Positions 32,136 through 40,731 of a stretch of DNA of 64,000 nt are shown one piece after another. The stretch is taken from NCBI GenBank assembly GCA_019637855.1, contig JAHBUX010000001.1:519337-583336 (forward strand). Reading direction: 5' to 3'. The notes under the pieces are model-generated. The model made no database searches. It saw nothing but the letters and a program-made list of their open reading frames with translations, and had not been told where the DNA came from. The position numbers and the translations under genes are program-made. Within the stretch, counting starts at the first letter, position 1. The number at the start of each line of letters is the position of its first letter. This DNA comes from Bdellovibrionales bacterium (GTDB lineage: Bacteria; Bdellovibrionota; Bdellovibrionia; Bdellovibrionales; UBA1609).

Positions 32136-33458
32136 ATGCGGGCCTTTTTCATTCTTATCACCCTAGCTCTGACTCTGCTGGCCTGTTCGGGCAAGCGCCC
32201 GACCGTCAACGATGTGGGGTCATCTGGATCCTCCGGCTCAAGCCGCTTAACTCCGCGGTTCTCATTTGAACCACCAGAAAACGGCGTTCCGCAAGTGTGG
32301 GATATCGAAAAGGTGAACGTGGGCTGTGCGGCGAAAAGCTGTCCTCCGCAGATTGGAATGTTGGTATTTCGCCTGGAAACATCGATTCAACGTTGCACGG
32401 CCACTTTGATTGGGCCGCAGGAAATAGTGGCCACCGGCCACTGTGACAACGAGCTTTCTCGCGGCTATTTTATTTTGGGTGAAGGTAAGAAACGCCAGAT
32501 ACGCCGTCTAAAAAGCCGACTATTCAAAAAATTTGAATCCGACAAGCCTGGCACTGAAAGTCTGAAGGCGGCTGGCATCGTTTTCGAATTGGATAGTCCG
32601 GTCATCGGCGTACAACCTCTTAAGTTGGCGCAAGGTCCACAGAAAAAATTCGACAAACTGACGGCTTACATCGTGAACGACGCAGAGGGCAGCGTTGAGA
32701 GATACAAGATTTATGCGGCGGAATGCACCATTCATCGGCATGAAACTATCTTCCCCTATGACTTAGATGAAACTCCCGAAATTATTTGGGGCTTTGGTTG
32801 TGCTCTGAAGAAAGGCAATTCCGGCGGGCCAATGTTTGCCGAGGGCAGTGCCGATGTGCAGGCCTTGGTTCAAGGAGCAACTTCTCCCGAAGATTTTGCC
32901 GCGCTTATTCTTCGAGAGCAGAAACGCGCGCCCAAAGTTTTCGAGAAATATTGGATGGTCTTGGCTACGAATGTGCGCTGTCTAGATTTTCCCGGCTCTG
33001 AAGCTCAAACTTGCACGGCCTATGACGACTCCGAAGTGGGGCGTCGGTTTTCAATCATTCAGCAAAAAGCTCTGAAACAACTGCTGCATCGTCAGCCTCC
33101 CAGAGAATATCGCCGTGCCTTTAACTACAAAGCCTATATGTACGCTTTGAAATCCGAACCTGATTCTTACGAAGCTCTTTACGTCCCGATCTGCCGTCAG
33201 CCCGACCTCGGAGATTTTGAAGCCATGAACATTCTCAGCGAATACGTGCGCTATGCCTTAAACGAATGGGGCGTGCCGGAGATTCATGGGTCGGACCTGC
33301 GTTTGACCCCTGCCTATGTGACCAACGTGCAGGGCGAGCGGATGAGCTTCGAAGCCAAATGGGCGCCGCCCTTTGGAAAACTGGCGCAAGAAAATGCGCA
33401 CCCGCGCCGGTTTTGGGGAGATCGCTTTACTATTGATCTTCCGGTGTGTGCACGCTAG
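32136..33458 (+). CDS. Trypsin-like serine protease lipoprotein
   Basis: 440-residue predicted lipoprotein (lipobox LLAC, Cys17), then a Ser/Gly linker. A chymotrypsin-fold core follows: CTATLIGPQEIVATGHC with candidate catalytic His102, a candidate Asp153 in VFELDSPV, and KKGNSGGPM with Ser229. The usual TAGHC is shortened to ATGHC. Residues ~290-440 are a family-specific tail with several cysteines. It would act in the periplasm or on the cell surface. All three catalytic candidates are present, so activity is plausible. Confidence 0.8.
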   Translation: MRAFFILITLALTLLACSGKRPTVNDVGSSGSSGSSRLTPRFSFEPPENGVPQVWDIEKVNVGCAAKSCPPQIGMLVFRLETSIQRCTATLIGPQEIVATGHCDNELSRGYFILGEGKKRQIRRLKSRLFKKFESDKPGTESLKAAGIVFELDSPVIGVQPLKLAQGPQKKFDKLTAYIVNDAEGSVERYKIYAAECTIHRHETIFPYDLDETPEIIWGFGCALKKGNSGGPMFAEGSADVQALVQGATSPEDFAALILREQKRAPKVFEKYWMVLATNVRCLDFPGSEAQTCTAYDDSEVGRRFSIIQQKALKQLLHRQPPREYRRAFNYKAYMYALKSEPDSYEALYVPICRQPDLGDFEAMNILSEYVRYALNEWGVPEIHGSDLRLTPAYVTNVQGERMSFEAKWAPPFGKLAQENAHPRRFWGDRFTIDLPVCAR

Positions 33459-33469
33459 TCCTAAAGGGG

Positions 33470-34138
33470 ATGGCCACACAGCTTGTCGACCTTCTTCATT
33501 TATTCATGGATATGATTCAAAACATGCCCGCTTACTTGCAGGTCTGGGCACAAAACTACGGCGCCGGGCTGTATGTGATTTTGGGTCTGGTGATTTTTGC
33601 TGAAACGGGCTTAGTGGTCGCGCCGTTTTTGCCGGGTGATTCGCTTCTTTTCGCGATCGGTGCTCTGATGGCGATGAATCTTCCCAATCTGGATATTGGC
33701 ACCATGATGGTGGTGCTCAGCATTTGCGCCATCGCCGGCGATGCCTTTAATTTTCATGTTGGGCAGTGGATGGCGCCGCGTTTGTTTAAAAACTACGAAT
33801 CCAAATGGCTTAACCGCAAACATCTCGACAAGACCAAGGCGTTCTATGACAAGCACGGCGGCAAAACGATTGTGTTTGCACGCTTTCTGCCGATCCTACG
33901 TACTTATGCGCCGTTCGTGGCCGGGATGAGCGGCATGAACTACTCCAGCTTCTTGGTCTACAATGTGGTCGGTGGTTTGGCTTGGGTGATCAGTTTCTTA
34001 TTGTTGGGCTATTTCTTCGGCAATCTACCTGCCGTGCAGTCGAATTTTCACTATGTGATTTTCGGCATCATCGTCGTATCTGTGTTGCCCTTGGTGATTG
34101 AATTTGTTCGCTCCAAATGGAAGCCCACAGCCGTTTAG
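33470..34138 (+). CDS. DedA-family membrane protein
   Basis: 222-residue membrane protein of the DedA/VTT family, whose members flip lipids such as undecaprenyl phosphate or phosphatidylethanolamine. Marks are FAETGLVVAPFLPGDSLLFAIG, GDAFNFHVGQWM, HGGKTIVFARFLPILRTYAPFVAG and the final helix pair. The start is uncertain: ATG at 33470 is preceded closely by AAGGGG, and a GTG at 33446 lies inside the previous gene. Confidence 0.92.
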   Translation: MATQLVDLLHLFMDMIQNMPAYLQVWAQNYGAGLYVILGLVIFAETGLVVAPFLPGDSLLFAIGALMAMNLPNLDIGTMMVVLSICAIAGDAFNFHVGQWMAPRLFKNYESKWLNRKHLDKTKAFYDKHGGKTIVFARFLPILRTYAPFVAGMSGMNYSSFLVYNVVGGLAWVISFLLLGYFFGNLPAVQSNFHYVIFGIIVVSVLPLVIEFVRSKWKPTAV

Positions 34139-34178
34139 CCATGTCCATAGCCCTCCGCGCCAAGCACAAGAGACCTCA

Positions 34179-34208
34179 TTGACAGCCCCGCTGCATTGAC
34201 GCTAAACG
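34179..34208 (+). promoter_or_regulatory. Promoter candidate for tRNA-Phe
   Basis: A perfect -35 TTGACA (34179-34184) is followed after 18 bases by a weak -10 TAAACG (34203-34208), about 26 bases before the mature tRNA. The -35 match is strong, the -10 match is poor. Confidence 0.4.
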
Positions 34209-34233
34209 ACTAAACTCTCGATCCTAAAGAGAT

Positions 34234-34309
<76 letters not shown>

Positions 34310-34378
34310 AGTTCGTTCCACGGGAACCATTTTTACATTTGGATAGCGCGCGATTAGCTCTTCAACTAGCATGCGTTC

Positions 34379-34810
34379 ATGAAATATATCGCAATACTTG
34401 TTACGTCGATGATTGCCATCTCTACTTCTGCCAGCAACTGGGATTCCGTCGCCGTCTTCTACCGCCCAGAAAAAGTTCTTGTGCAAATCAACGAGCGCGG
34501 ATTGAACTCCCGCTTGCAGTCGCTGATGACGGCGTGGAATTTTGACCGTGAAATGAAACTCCTTTCGCAGGATGAGAGTTTCAAAATCGACTGCGCTCGC
34601 AATCACGAAGCCGCGACCTGTATATTACGCTTCTTGCCGTCACCCACGGTAAATCTGCAGCCCCGTCAGGCGCGGGCCGAACTCAGTGCGAATGAGCTCG
34701 GTCTGTCGGATATTTCGGACATGAAAATCGATTTCTTGAATTCAAATGGCGATCACTTCCACCTGGTGGTGGAAGCGGGCCGTATATCGATACACGCGTC
34801 GAAGCGCTAG
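34379..34810 (+). CDS. Exported protein, unknown function
   Basis: 143 residues with a signal peptide (MKYIAILVTSMIAISTSA before SNW). The mature part has two cysteines (IDCARNHEAATCIL) likely joined by a disulfide and a C-terminal beta region. No family recognised. It lies 69 bp after tRNA-Phe and overlaps the convergent PLP-enzyme gene by 4 bp. Confidence 0.68.
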   Translation: MKYIAILVTSMIAISTSASNWDSVAVFYRPEKVLVQINERGLNSRLQSLMTAWNFDREMKLLSQDESFKIDCARNHEAATCILRFLPSPTVNLQPRQARAELSANELGLSDISDMKIDFLNSNGDHFHLVVEAGRISIHASKR

Positions 34811-35967
34811 ATCTTGCTAAGAGCTTGGTCCAAATCGCGCAGCAGATCGGCTTCGCTCTCGATGCCGACACTCAAACGAATCAAAGTGTCCGTGATACCA
34901 AGCGCAGCCCGCGTTTCCGCCGGCACTGAAGCATGAGTCATGATAGCCGGGTGATTGACCAGAGACTCCACTCCGCCCAAGCTTTCGGCCAGTGAAAATA
35001 TCCTGACTGACTCTAAGAAGGTGCGGGCTTCCGGCATGGCTCCCTTCACCACGAACGAAACCATTCCACCAAAACCACTCATTTGTTTCTTCGCGAGCTC
35101 ATGCTGAGGATGATCTTTGAGACCGGGATAGATCGTGCGCGCCACTTTTGGATGCTTGGATAAAAATTGCGCCACGGTCATCGCGTTTTCTGCGTGTGCC
35201 TTCATGCGCACCGGCAAAGTCTTCAAACTGCGCAAAGACAAGAAGGCATCAAAGGCGCCGGCCACGGGACCGATTGCATTGCTGTAGAACTGCAATTTTT
35301 CACCGACGGCGGGATCTTTAACCACGATCACACCACCGACCACATCGCTATGGCCATTGATGTACTTGGTGCTTGAGTGCACCACTACGTCGGCGCCCAA
35401 TTCCAAGGGACGTTGAAAGTACGGACTCATAAAAGTGTTATCGACCGCTACCATTAGGCCTTTGGCGTGAGCGATCTTACACAAGGCTTGAATGTCCACC
35501 AGCTTCAGCATCGGATTGGTTGGCGTTTCCAGCCACAACAGCTTGGTATTTGGCTTGATGGCGCGTTCAAGATTGGCCGGATTGGTCAGGTCGGCGTATG
35601 AGAATTCAAAACCGTCGTTGCGTAAAACCTTATCGAACAGACGAAAGGTACCGCCATACATGTCATCGCCCGCCACCACATGATCGCCCGCTTTAAACAA
35701 GTGCAGCAGGGTCATAGTGGCCGATAAACCGGAAGCGAAGGCAAAGCCACGGCAACCGCCTTCAAGGCTAGCGATGCAATCCTCATAGGCCTTGCGGGTG
35801 GGATTGTGCGTTCGCGAGTACTCGTAGCCTTTGTGAACGCCTGGCGATTGTTGCACATAAGTTGATGTCAAATACACCGGGGTCATGATGGCGCCGGTCG
35901 TGGGATCAGGCTCTTGACCTGCGTGAATGGCGCGTGTTTCGAAGCCAAACTCTTTGTCATTCTTCAT
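34807..35967 (-). CDS. Cystathionine gamma-synthase/lyase-type PLP enzyme
   Basis: 386-residue Cys/Met-metabolism PLP enzyme. Cofactor residues are Lys201 in HSSTKYINGHSD and Asp176 in VAVDNTF; YEYSRTHNPTRKA and LWLETPTNP are also typical. It could be cystathionine gamma-synthase (MetB), gamma-lyase or O-acetylhomoserine-type; sequence alone does not separate these. It overlaps an upstream 64-residue gene by 4 bp (ATGA), suggesting coupled expression. Confidence 0.92.
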   Translation of the reverse strand: MKNDKEFGFETRAIHAGQEPDPTTGAIMTPVYLTSTYVQQSPGVHKGYEYSRTHNPTRKAYEDCIASLEGGCRGFAFASGLSATMTLLHLFKAGDHVVAGDDMYGGTFRLFDKVLRNDGFEFSYADLTNPANLERAIKPNTKLLWLETPTNPMLKLVDIQALCKIAHAKGLMVAVDNTFMSPYFQRPLELGADVVVHSSTKYINGHSDVVGGVIVVKDPAVGEKLQFYSNAIGPVAGAFDAFLSLRSLKTLPVRMKAHAENAMTVAQFLSKHPKVARTIYPGLKDHPQHELAKKQMSGFGGMVSFVVKGAMPEARTFLESVRIFSLAESLGGVESLVNHPAIMTHASVPAETRAALGITDTLIRLSVGIESEADLLRDLDQALSKI

Positions 35968-36158
35968 TCGATCTCTTTTCCACTTTCCATGAAATTTAAA
36001 GCCAAAAGAACCTTGTTGATACGATCGATGGGGTCTTTGCTGTCAGGAATCCCAGCGGCAGTCATGCATTCGACAACGACGTTTTCTTCGGGGGCATCTT
36101 TAAGAAGCTCCTCGACCAATGTTTCCAAGACCCGTAATTTCTCTAGAGGTGTTTGCAT
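35964..36158 (-). CDS. Small helical protein coupled to the PLP enzyme
   Basis: 64 residues starting MQTPLEKLRVLETLVEEL, acidic and helical, no cysteine-rich or signal features apart from one Cys. It overlaps the start of the PLP-enzyme gene as ATGA. No family recognised. The tight coupling suggests it is made in step with the enzyme and might bind it, but this is inference. Confidence 0.62.
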   Translation of the reverse strand: MQTPLEKLRVLETLVEELLKDAPEENVVVECMTAAGIPDSKDPIDRINKVLLALNFMESGKEIE

Positions 36159-36215
36159 GCAGCCATCCCTTCGTCAAAGAACAGATAACCGCGTCGGCCG
36201 CGCCTTTGGCTAGGA

Positions 36216-37259
36216 TCAATGCGAGAAGTCGCGATCGCTCCACAGAACATGCTGGTCGCGCTTCAATTTTGTGCGTTTGCGACCGCGTCCCTGCGCTGAA
36301 ACCCACTCAATCTGATGAATTTCTCCAGCCTTCAGCGCCAATGTTAGTGGCGAGTAACCCACCGGAACGCCGTCCACTAGAAAGTAGTGCCAGTTCTCTG
36401 TGCGCAGCGTGAGAAATCCGCAGGGCAGCTGTACGACCTGCGATGCACCTGATGTGGTCAGCACGCAAAACGAGATCAACACCGCCAACATCCACCCCTT
36501 AGAAGGTCGGGTCGCCAATGTTGGTCCCAGGGTGCGTGTGTTCAGACGAAAACGCCGTCGCTCGCGCAACTGACGCACGATCGCGGAGAGTTTCGTCTGC
36601 ATTGCGGCCTGCGGCTTGAGATCGCGTGGTTGGCGAAGTGTGGCCACTGAAAACAAAAACGGTGAGGGCTGTACTGAACTCAACTTTACTCCGCGCAAAA
36701 ACTGCTCGATACGCCCTAGCGAAAACAGATCGGCTTGGAAGTTGCCAGCGCTGCCATTCAGCCGCTCTGGCGCTGCGAAATCTGGCGTGAGCCGGTGCTC
36801 GCCGTTGGCCAAACCAAAATCCAGCAGTCGCACCCGTCCTTGTTCATCGATCATTACATTGTTGGGACTAAGGTCTCCGTGAAAAGTGCCGTGATTGCGC
36901 AGGTCCTCGAGACCGGCCTGCACTTGCGCTACGATCTCGTCGATCATTTCGGGCGTGAGTAAGCATGTGCGGCCCAGGTCGCTCAACGAAACCCCTTCGA
37001 CCAACTCTAGAATCAATGCCGGCTGGCCCTCGATGCGCTCAAAAGATAAAACTTGCACGCAGTAGGGGGAGCGAACGCGGGCCAACGACTCGAACTCCTT
37101 TTTCCAAAGGTCGACCGCGGTCTTGGAATGCAGAATTTTAACTGCCACCGCTTGTGTTAAGCCGCTGCTCTTATCGGCCCGTAAAGCCTTGAAAACACGG
37201 CCTTGCGAGCCCTCTCCCAGAAGATCTTGCAGTTCGAATGTGATGCTTCTCGTCCACAT
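36216..37259 (-). CDS. Membrane Ser/Thr protein kinase with PEGA-like C-terminus
   Basis: 347 residues. The kinase domain (1-210) has a glycine loop GEGSQGRVF, the Lys41 in AVAVKIL, catalytic loop FHGDLSPNNV (Asp129, Asn134), DFG (147-149) and APE (163-165). The usual HRD is HGD, which suggests an RD-independent kinase. The C-lobe looks short. A membrane helix lies at about 256-275. The last 70 residues resemble a PEGA surface domain (LVDGVPVGYSPLTLALKAG). It follows two Tad genes and a small exported protein on the same strand. Substrate unknown. Confidence 0.85.
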   Translation of the reverse strand: MWTRSITFELQDLLGEGSQGRVFKALRADKSSGLTQAVAVKILHSKTAVDLWKKEFESLARVRSPYCVQVLSFERIEGQPALILELVEGVSLSDLGRTCLLTPEMIDEIVAQVQAGLEDLRNHGTFHGDLSPNNVMIDEQGRVRLLDFGLANGEHRLTPDFAAPERLNGSAGNFQADLFSLGRIEQFLRGVKLSSVQPSPFLFSVATLRQPRDLKPQAAMQTKLSAIVRQLRERRRFRLNTRTLGPTLATRPSKGWMLAVLISFCVLTTSGASQVVQLPCGFLTLRTENWHYFLVDGVPVGYSPLTLALKAGEIHQIEWVSAQGRGRKRTKLKRDQHVLWSDRDFSH

Positions 37260-37273
37260 TTAAGTGGAAGATT

Positions 37274-37699
37274 TCAATTCTCGGACCAGGAGTCGCTTCC
37301 TTTGCGGTAGGTTTGGATGCGCCAGGCTTCATTCACCGCCTGTGTGCAGACACGTGAGAGGGCCGAGAGCCCCGCTCCCCGTGGGGGAACATTCAGAGCC
37401 GCAGCGGCGCGCTGGCAGCGGCCGTCCAGTTGGGACATCAGCGACTGCTTTTGCGTGCGCGTGCGTAGGCCCCACACCTCTTCTTGGTCCATCGCCTCAT
37501 AGCAATTGAAGGGGACTTTGTTTTCCTTGAGCTGCATGCGACAGGCGAGGCGCAAAGTTCGAATGCGTTCGAAGCGCCATTGCACACCTTCAATCTCACG
37601 GCCCGACGCTTGATGTAGGCGTCGCACATATTCTTGCTCCAAAGTCGCGCCGTCGGCAGTTTGCACCACGCACACTAATATAAAGAGAAGACGAAACAT
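37274..37699 (-). CDS. Small exported protein
   Basis: 141 residues with a short signal peptide (MFRLLFILVCVVQTADG). The mature part is helical and carries four cysteines (RLACRMQ, FNCYEAM, GRCQRAA, RVCTQAV), probably two disulfides. No family recognised. It is 3 bp after the TadC gene and 14 bp before the kinase gene, so it belongs to that transcript and may be a Tad-pilus accessory. Confidence 0.66.
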   Translation of the reverse strand: MFRLLFILVCVVQTADGATLEQEYVRRLHQASGREIEGVQWRFERIRTLRLACRMQLKENKVPFNCYEAMDQEEVWGLRTRTQKQSLMSQLDGRCQRAAAALNVPPRGAGLSALSRVCTQAVNEAWRIQTYRKGSDSWSEN

Positions 37700-37702
37700 A
37701 GA

Positions 37703-38134
37703 TTACCCCCCGAAACTGGCAGTGAGTTCACGCAACATCGGACCCAAAAGCAGAATCAGATGCGCGGGAAATTGCAAAAATAGAAGCGGTAGCATCACTT
37801 TGAACGGTAAAGTGGAGAGATGGCGGTCCAGCTCTGCCTGCGCCGCGCTCTCGATCTCTTCTTCTAGTGCGGTCAGAGATTCGAGCACCGGTTGACCCCC
37901 GCATCCGCGCTCCACCAACTCCCACAACGCGCGACGATAGTGTGTTTTGAAAACCACAGTTGAAGACTTGCCAGCTTGCCATTTTAGAGTCCACCGTTCG
38001 CGCCAATCGGCGGCCAACTCATCTGCATGGCTGTTAAGATAGGATTCGAAGGCCTCTTTCATTGAAATACCCGCCGAAATTCGGCGTCGGAGGTCTTGAA
38101 CTGCGCTGAGAAGTGGCGGATTTAGAGATTCCAT
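37703..38134 (-). CDS. tadC: TadC-like type II secretion F-domain protein
   Basis: 143 residues. A helical cytoplasmic domain of the T2SSF/GspF type (ISAGISMKEAFESYLNSH) is followed by a membrane segment (MLPLLFLQFPAHLILLLGPML). The ATG at 38134 is chosen because GAGGA precedes it; it overlaps the TadB-like gene by 13 bp. In Tad/Flp systems TadB and TadC are the inner-membrane platform for pilus assembly. It is short for TadC, but pairing with the TadB-like neighbour supports the call. Confidence 0.75.
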   Translation of the reverse strand: MESLNPPLLSAVQDLRRRISAGISMKEAFESYLNSHADELAADWRERWTLKWQAGKSSTVVFKTHYRRALWELVERGCGGQPVLESLTALEEEIESAAQAELDRHLSTLPFKVMLPLLFLQFPAHLILLLGPMLRELTASFGG

Positions 38135-38856
38135 CGCGATTTCCTCGCCAAAATGCACATCCATGCGACGCCGATGGCCGAGAGCAGCGTAGATAGCGTC
38201 ACGAAATCAGCGCTGCGGGTCCAGCCGTAGCGCTGAACGGTGAAGGTGGCTAATGCAAAGAGCAGAACCAGCATCACGAGCGATTGAATTGCTGTTTGGC
38301 GTACGGCTTGTCCGGACTTACGTCGGAATTCGGACGACTTTCGCAGATCGCGACGCAAGTGTTGCAAACGTTCGAGTGGTGCATGCGCGCCCGCGAGGAT
38401 TTCTTCGATCTCCAGTGCCGCTTGTGCGGACAATAGAACGTGATTGCCCCGCACTTTTGCGCGGCCATTGTTGAAGGCCGTGAGCAAAGCTTGAAGTGCT
38501 GGAGACTCATCTCGCAACGCCGCTGCCCATGCGGATTTGACCGAATTTCCGAAACGCATATTGAGGATCCAGCGATCGATAAAAAGCGGCACGTCCGCCT
38601 TCATTCGCGCCAGCATCCGATGTTCGATTGTGAGAAACAGAAGCAGCGGTAAAAGCGCGAGAAAGAGTGGCAAAAAAAGTGCCGCGAGTGATGATGAAAG
38701 CTGCCAAAAAGCAGACCAAATGAGTAGCGCGAGAAGAACGGTGCCGGTTTTTGTCACAACACCGGCAGCGATCACACTTCGCGCGCGAAACACATGCACT
38801 GTCCGAACTACGAACAGCAATCCGAACATCGAACACAGGAAAAAAATGAGCGGCAC
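38122..38856 (-). CDS. tadB: TadB-like type II secretion F-domain protein
   Basis: About 244 residues with N-terminal membrane helices (FFLCSMFGLLFVVRTV; LLALLIWSAFWQL; LFLPLFLALLPLLLFL), a cytoplasmic F-domain (FIDRWILNMRFGNSVKSAW, ALLTAFNNGRAKV) and two C-terminal helices. The GTG at 38856 has an ideal GGAGG site; an ATG at 38880 without one is the alternative. Together with the TadC-like gene it forms the pilus platform. The pilin and peptidase genes of the system are 23 kb away (60799-64000), so the Tad locus is split. Confidence 0.76.
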   Translation of the reverse strand: MPLIFFLCSMFGLLFVVRTVHVFRARSVIAAGVVTKTGTVLLALLIWSAFWQLSSSLAALFLPLFLALLPLLLFLTIEHRMLARMKADVPLFIDRWILNMRFGNSVKSAWAAALRDESPALQALLTAFNNGRAKVRGNHVLLSAQAALEIEEILAGAHAPLERLQHLRRDLRKSSEFRRKSGQAVRQTAIQSLVMLVLLFALATFTVQRYGWTRSADFVTLSTLLSAIGVAWMCILARKSRWNL

Positions 38857-38910
38857 TTGCACCTCCACAAGGTCGTTCAAGCAAAAATCGTGTTTTTTTT
38901 AAATTTACTA

Positions 38911-38938
38911 TTGACGGTGTTAGTCACCTGGTTAAACT
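38911..38938 (+). promoter_or_regulatory. Promoter of the lysine-rich mini-protein
   Basis: TTGACG (38911-38916) and TAAACT (38933-38938) with a 16-base spacer, giving a leader of about 50 bases. Five of six and four of six bases match the consensus. Confidence 0.55.
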
Positions 38939-38995
38939 GAATGTGAAGCAGCGTTGAGAAAACGTCTATGCTAACTCACCCGAGGAGGAGACAAC

Positions 38996-39070
38996 ATGGC
39001 CAAGAAAAAGACTGCAAAAAAAGCTACTAAGAAAAAAGCTACTAAAAAAGCAGCTCGTAAGAAGAAGTAG
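38996..39070 (+). CDS. 24-residue lysine-rich, histone H1-like mini-protein
   Basis: A 24-codon gene with a strong GAGGAGGAG ribosome-binding site, its own promoter (38911-38938) and its own terminator (39107-39133). The product is almost only Lys, Ala, Thr and Arg (MAKKKTAKKATKKKATKKAA then RKKK). This is the composition of the C-terminal tails of bacterial histone H1-like and HU-tail proteins that coat DNA or RNA. The stand-alone tail is unusual. It likely binds nucleic acid; no specific role can be assigned. Confidence 0.7.
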   Translation: MAKKKTAKKATKKKATKKAARKKK

Positions 39071-39106
39071 TTAAGTCTTAAACGCTTAACTGCGTAAGAC
39101 GAGAAG

Positions 39107-39133
39107 CCCTCGCGTAAGCGGGGGTTTTTTTTT
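39107..39133 (+). terminator. Rho-independent terminator
   Basis: CCCTCGC / GCGGGGG stem (one G-T pair) with a GTAA loop and nine Ts, ending the mini-protein transcript. Confidence 0.85.
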
Positions 39134-39200
39134 GCTCTTTGCGCGTCTGTCCGAGGTGTCCGACGGCCGGAGTCCGGCCGCTGGCTTAAGATTCCGGTGA

Positions 39201-39980
39201 TTAGAAAAGTTTGGCTTTGATGCCTTCTTGTTGCAGGAACTTTTTGATGGCAGGACCATCAAGCGGTTCGAGGCGGCGGATAAGATCGTTGATAAGTGCC
39301 ATTGTCTTTTGGGCTTCGGGCGTTCTTAGTTTTTGTGAGAAGAAGGCTCCGTCTTCCATGATAGTGCTCAGATTCTTCACAATGCGATGCACTTCCGGGT
39401 CTTTGGACGTGCGTTCGAGCTGTTTCAGCATTTTGTCGAAGTTCACGACCAGTTTATTCATGGTTTCGATGGTCTGAATGACAGAACCTTCGTTGCGATT
39501 GACGAATTCCAGGACTTTTCCTGCCAAGGCATAGCTTTGCGAGATCAATTGGTCGATACGCGGGGGATCCTGACCGCGCACCACTTCACCGGGTGAGAGT
39601 TCCGGTTGCTCCAGGCTACCGGGACTAATCTCTAAGAATTTTTCACCGATCACGCCGGCCAGGTTGATAAAGAACTGGCTGTCTTTGCGGATTGTGGGCC
39701 AGGCGGTCTTGTCCACGCTAATCACGATCAAAAGCTTCACCTCTTCGCCGGTGGTGGGCATTTTGAACTCAGGTTCAAAGTCGATGGAGCGCACTTTGCC
39801 CACTTTGATGCCCATCACGCGAACTGGCGACCCGACCTCAATACCGCCAGCGAAATTGTAAGCCACTTTCAATTCATAGGAATTGGAGAAGGGTTGCAGA
39901 GAGCCTAAAGCAAAGGCAAATATGACTAACATGACCAGCGCGCCGAGAAAGAGAATTCCTACTTTGGTTTGCGGCTTCAC
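39201..39980 (-). CDS. MCE-domain substrate-binding protein (MlaD-like)
   Basis: 259 residues with a single N-terminal membrane anchor (GILFLGALVMLVIFAFALG) followed by an MCE domain (about 35-125: YNFAGGIEVGSPVRVMGIKVG, INLAGVIGEKFLEISPG) and a helical tail. MCE proteins form rings that carry lipids across the periplasm. It is the last gene of a five-gene operon with two permeases and two ATPases, 13 bp after the second permease gene. The only MCE protein here, so a homohexamer is expected. Confidence 0.92.
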   Translation of the reverse strand: MKPQTKVGILFLGALVMLVIFAFALGSLQPFSNSYELKVAYNFAGGIEVGSPVRVMGIKVGKVRSIDFEPEFKMPTTGEEVKLLIVISVDKTAWPTIRKDSQFFINLAGVIGEKFLEISPGSLEQPELSPGEVVRGQDPPRIDQLISQSYALAGKVLEFVNRNEGSVIQTIETMNKLVVNFDKMLKQLERTSKDPEVHRIVKNLSTIMEDGAFFSQKLRTPEAQKTMALINDLIRRLEPLDGPAIKKFLQQEGIKAKLF

Positions 39981-39993
39981 AACAATCGCCCCC

Positions 39994-40731
39994 TCAATAA
40001 AAGTGCGAGAATATATAAGTTAACACGAAATCCAGAACAATGATCGCTACCGATGAAACCACCACTGAATTGGTGGTCGCTAAACCAACTCCCTCTGCGC
40101 CGCTTTTGCAGCGAAAGCCGAAAAAACAGCTAACCAAGGGGATCACCGCACCGAAAGTGGCGCCTTTGATGGTGGCGAAGATCAAATCTTGAAAATCAAC
40201 GAACGCGCGCATGCCGGTCAAAAAGGCGCCGGGTGAGTAGCCCAAGCTAAGCTCGCTCACCAACATGGCGCAATACAAGCAGACGAGATTGGCGATCAAA
40301 CTCAGCAGAAATCCGCCCGCGATACAGGCTAAGAAACGCGGGACGACCAAAAAGCGCACGGGATCAATACCCAACATGCGAAGTGCATCGATCTGCTCGG
40401 TGACTTGCATCGATCCGACTTCCGCGGCCAGCCCCGCGCCCACTCTCGAGGTTAACAGGAGTGCTGAGATGACTGCTCCAAGTTCGCGTAATATGAGGAG
40501 AGCTGCGAAACCAGGGACTAGCGCGTCGTTTTGCACCACCAGCTTCATATGGAACGAAGACTCCATGATGGTCACGATGGCCGCGAAAGAAACACAGAAC
40601 AAAATCACCGGTAGACTCTGCCAGCTTACGAACTCAAGCTGAGACATAATGTCTTTGTAACGGTAGGGCGGAGTGAAGGTTTCCTTCAGCGAACGCAGCA
40701 AATAGACTGAAAAGTCTGCCACCGCCGTCAA
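39994..40731 (-). CDS. MlaE-family permease (second)
   Basis: 245-residue lipid-transport permease: about five membrane helices, with the conserved coupling segment LGAVISALLLTSRVGAGLAAEVGSM around residues 85-110 and EQIDALRMLGIDPVRFLVVPR after it. It overlaps the first permease gene by 4 bp. The two permeases are clearly different in sequence, suggesting a heterodimer rather than the homodimer of E. coli MlaE. Confidence 0.92.
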   Translation of the reverse strand: MTAVADFSVYLLRSLKETFTPPYRYKDIMSQLEFVSWQSLPVILFCVSFAAIVTIMESSFHMKLVVQNDALVPGFAALLILRELGAVISALLLTSRVGAGLAAEVGSMQVTEQIDALRMLGIDPVRFLVVPRFLACIAGGFLLSLIANLVCLYCAMLVSELSLGYSPGAFLTGMRAFVDFQDLIFATIKGATFGAVIPLVSCFFGFRCKSGAEGVGLATTNSVVVSSVAIIVLDFVLTYIFSHFY

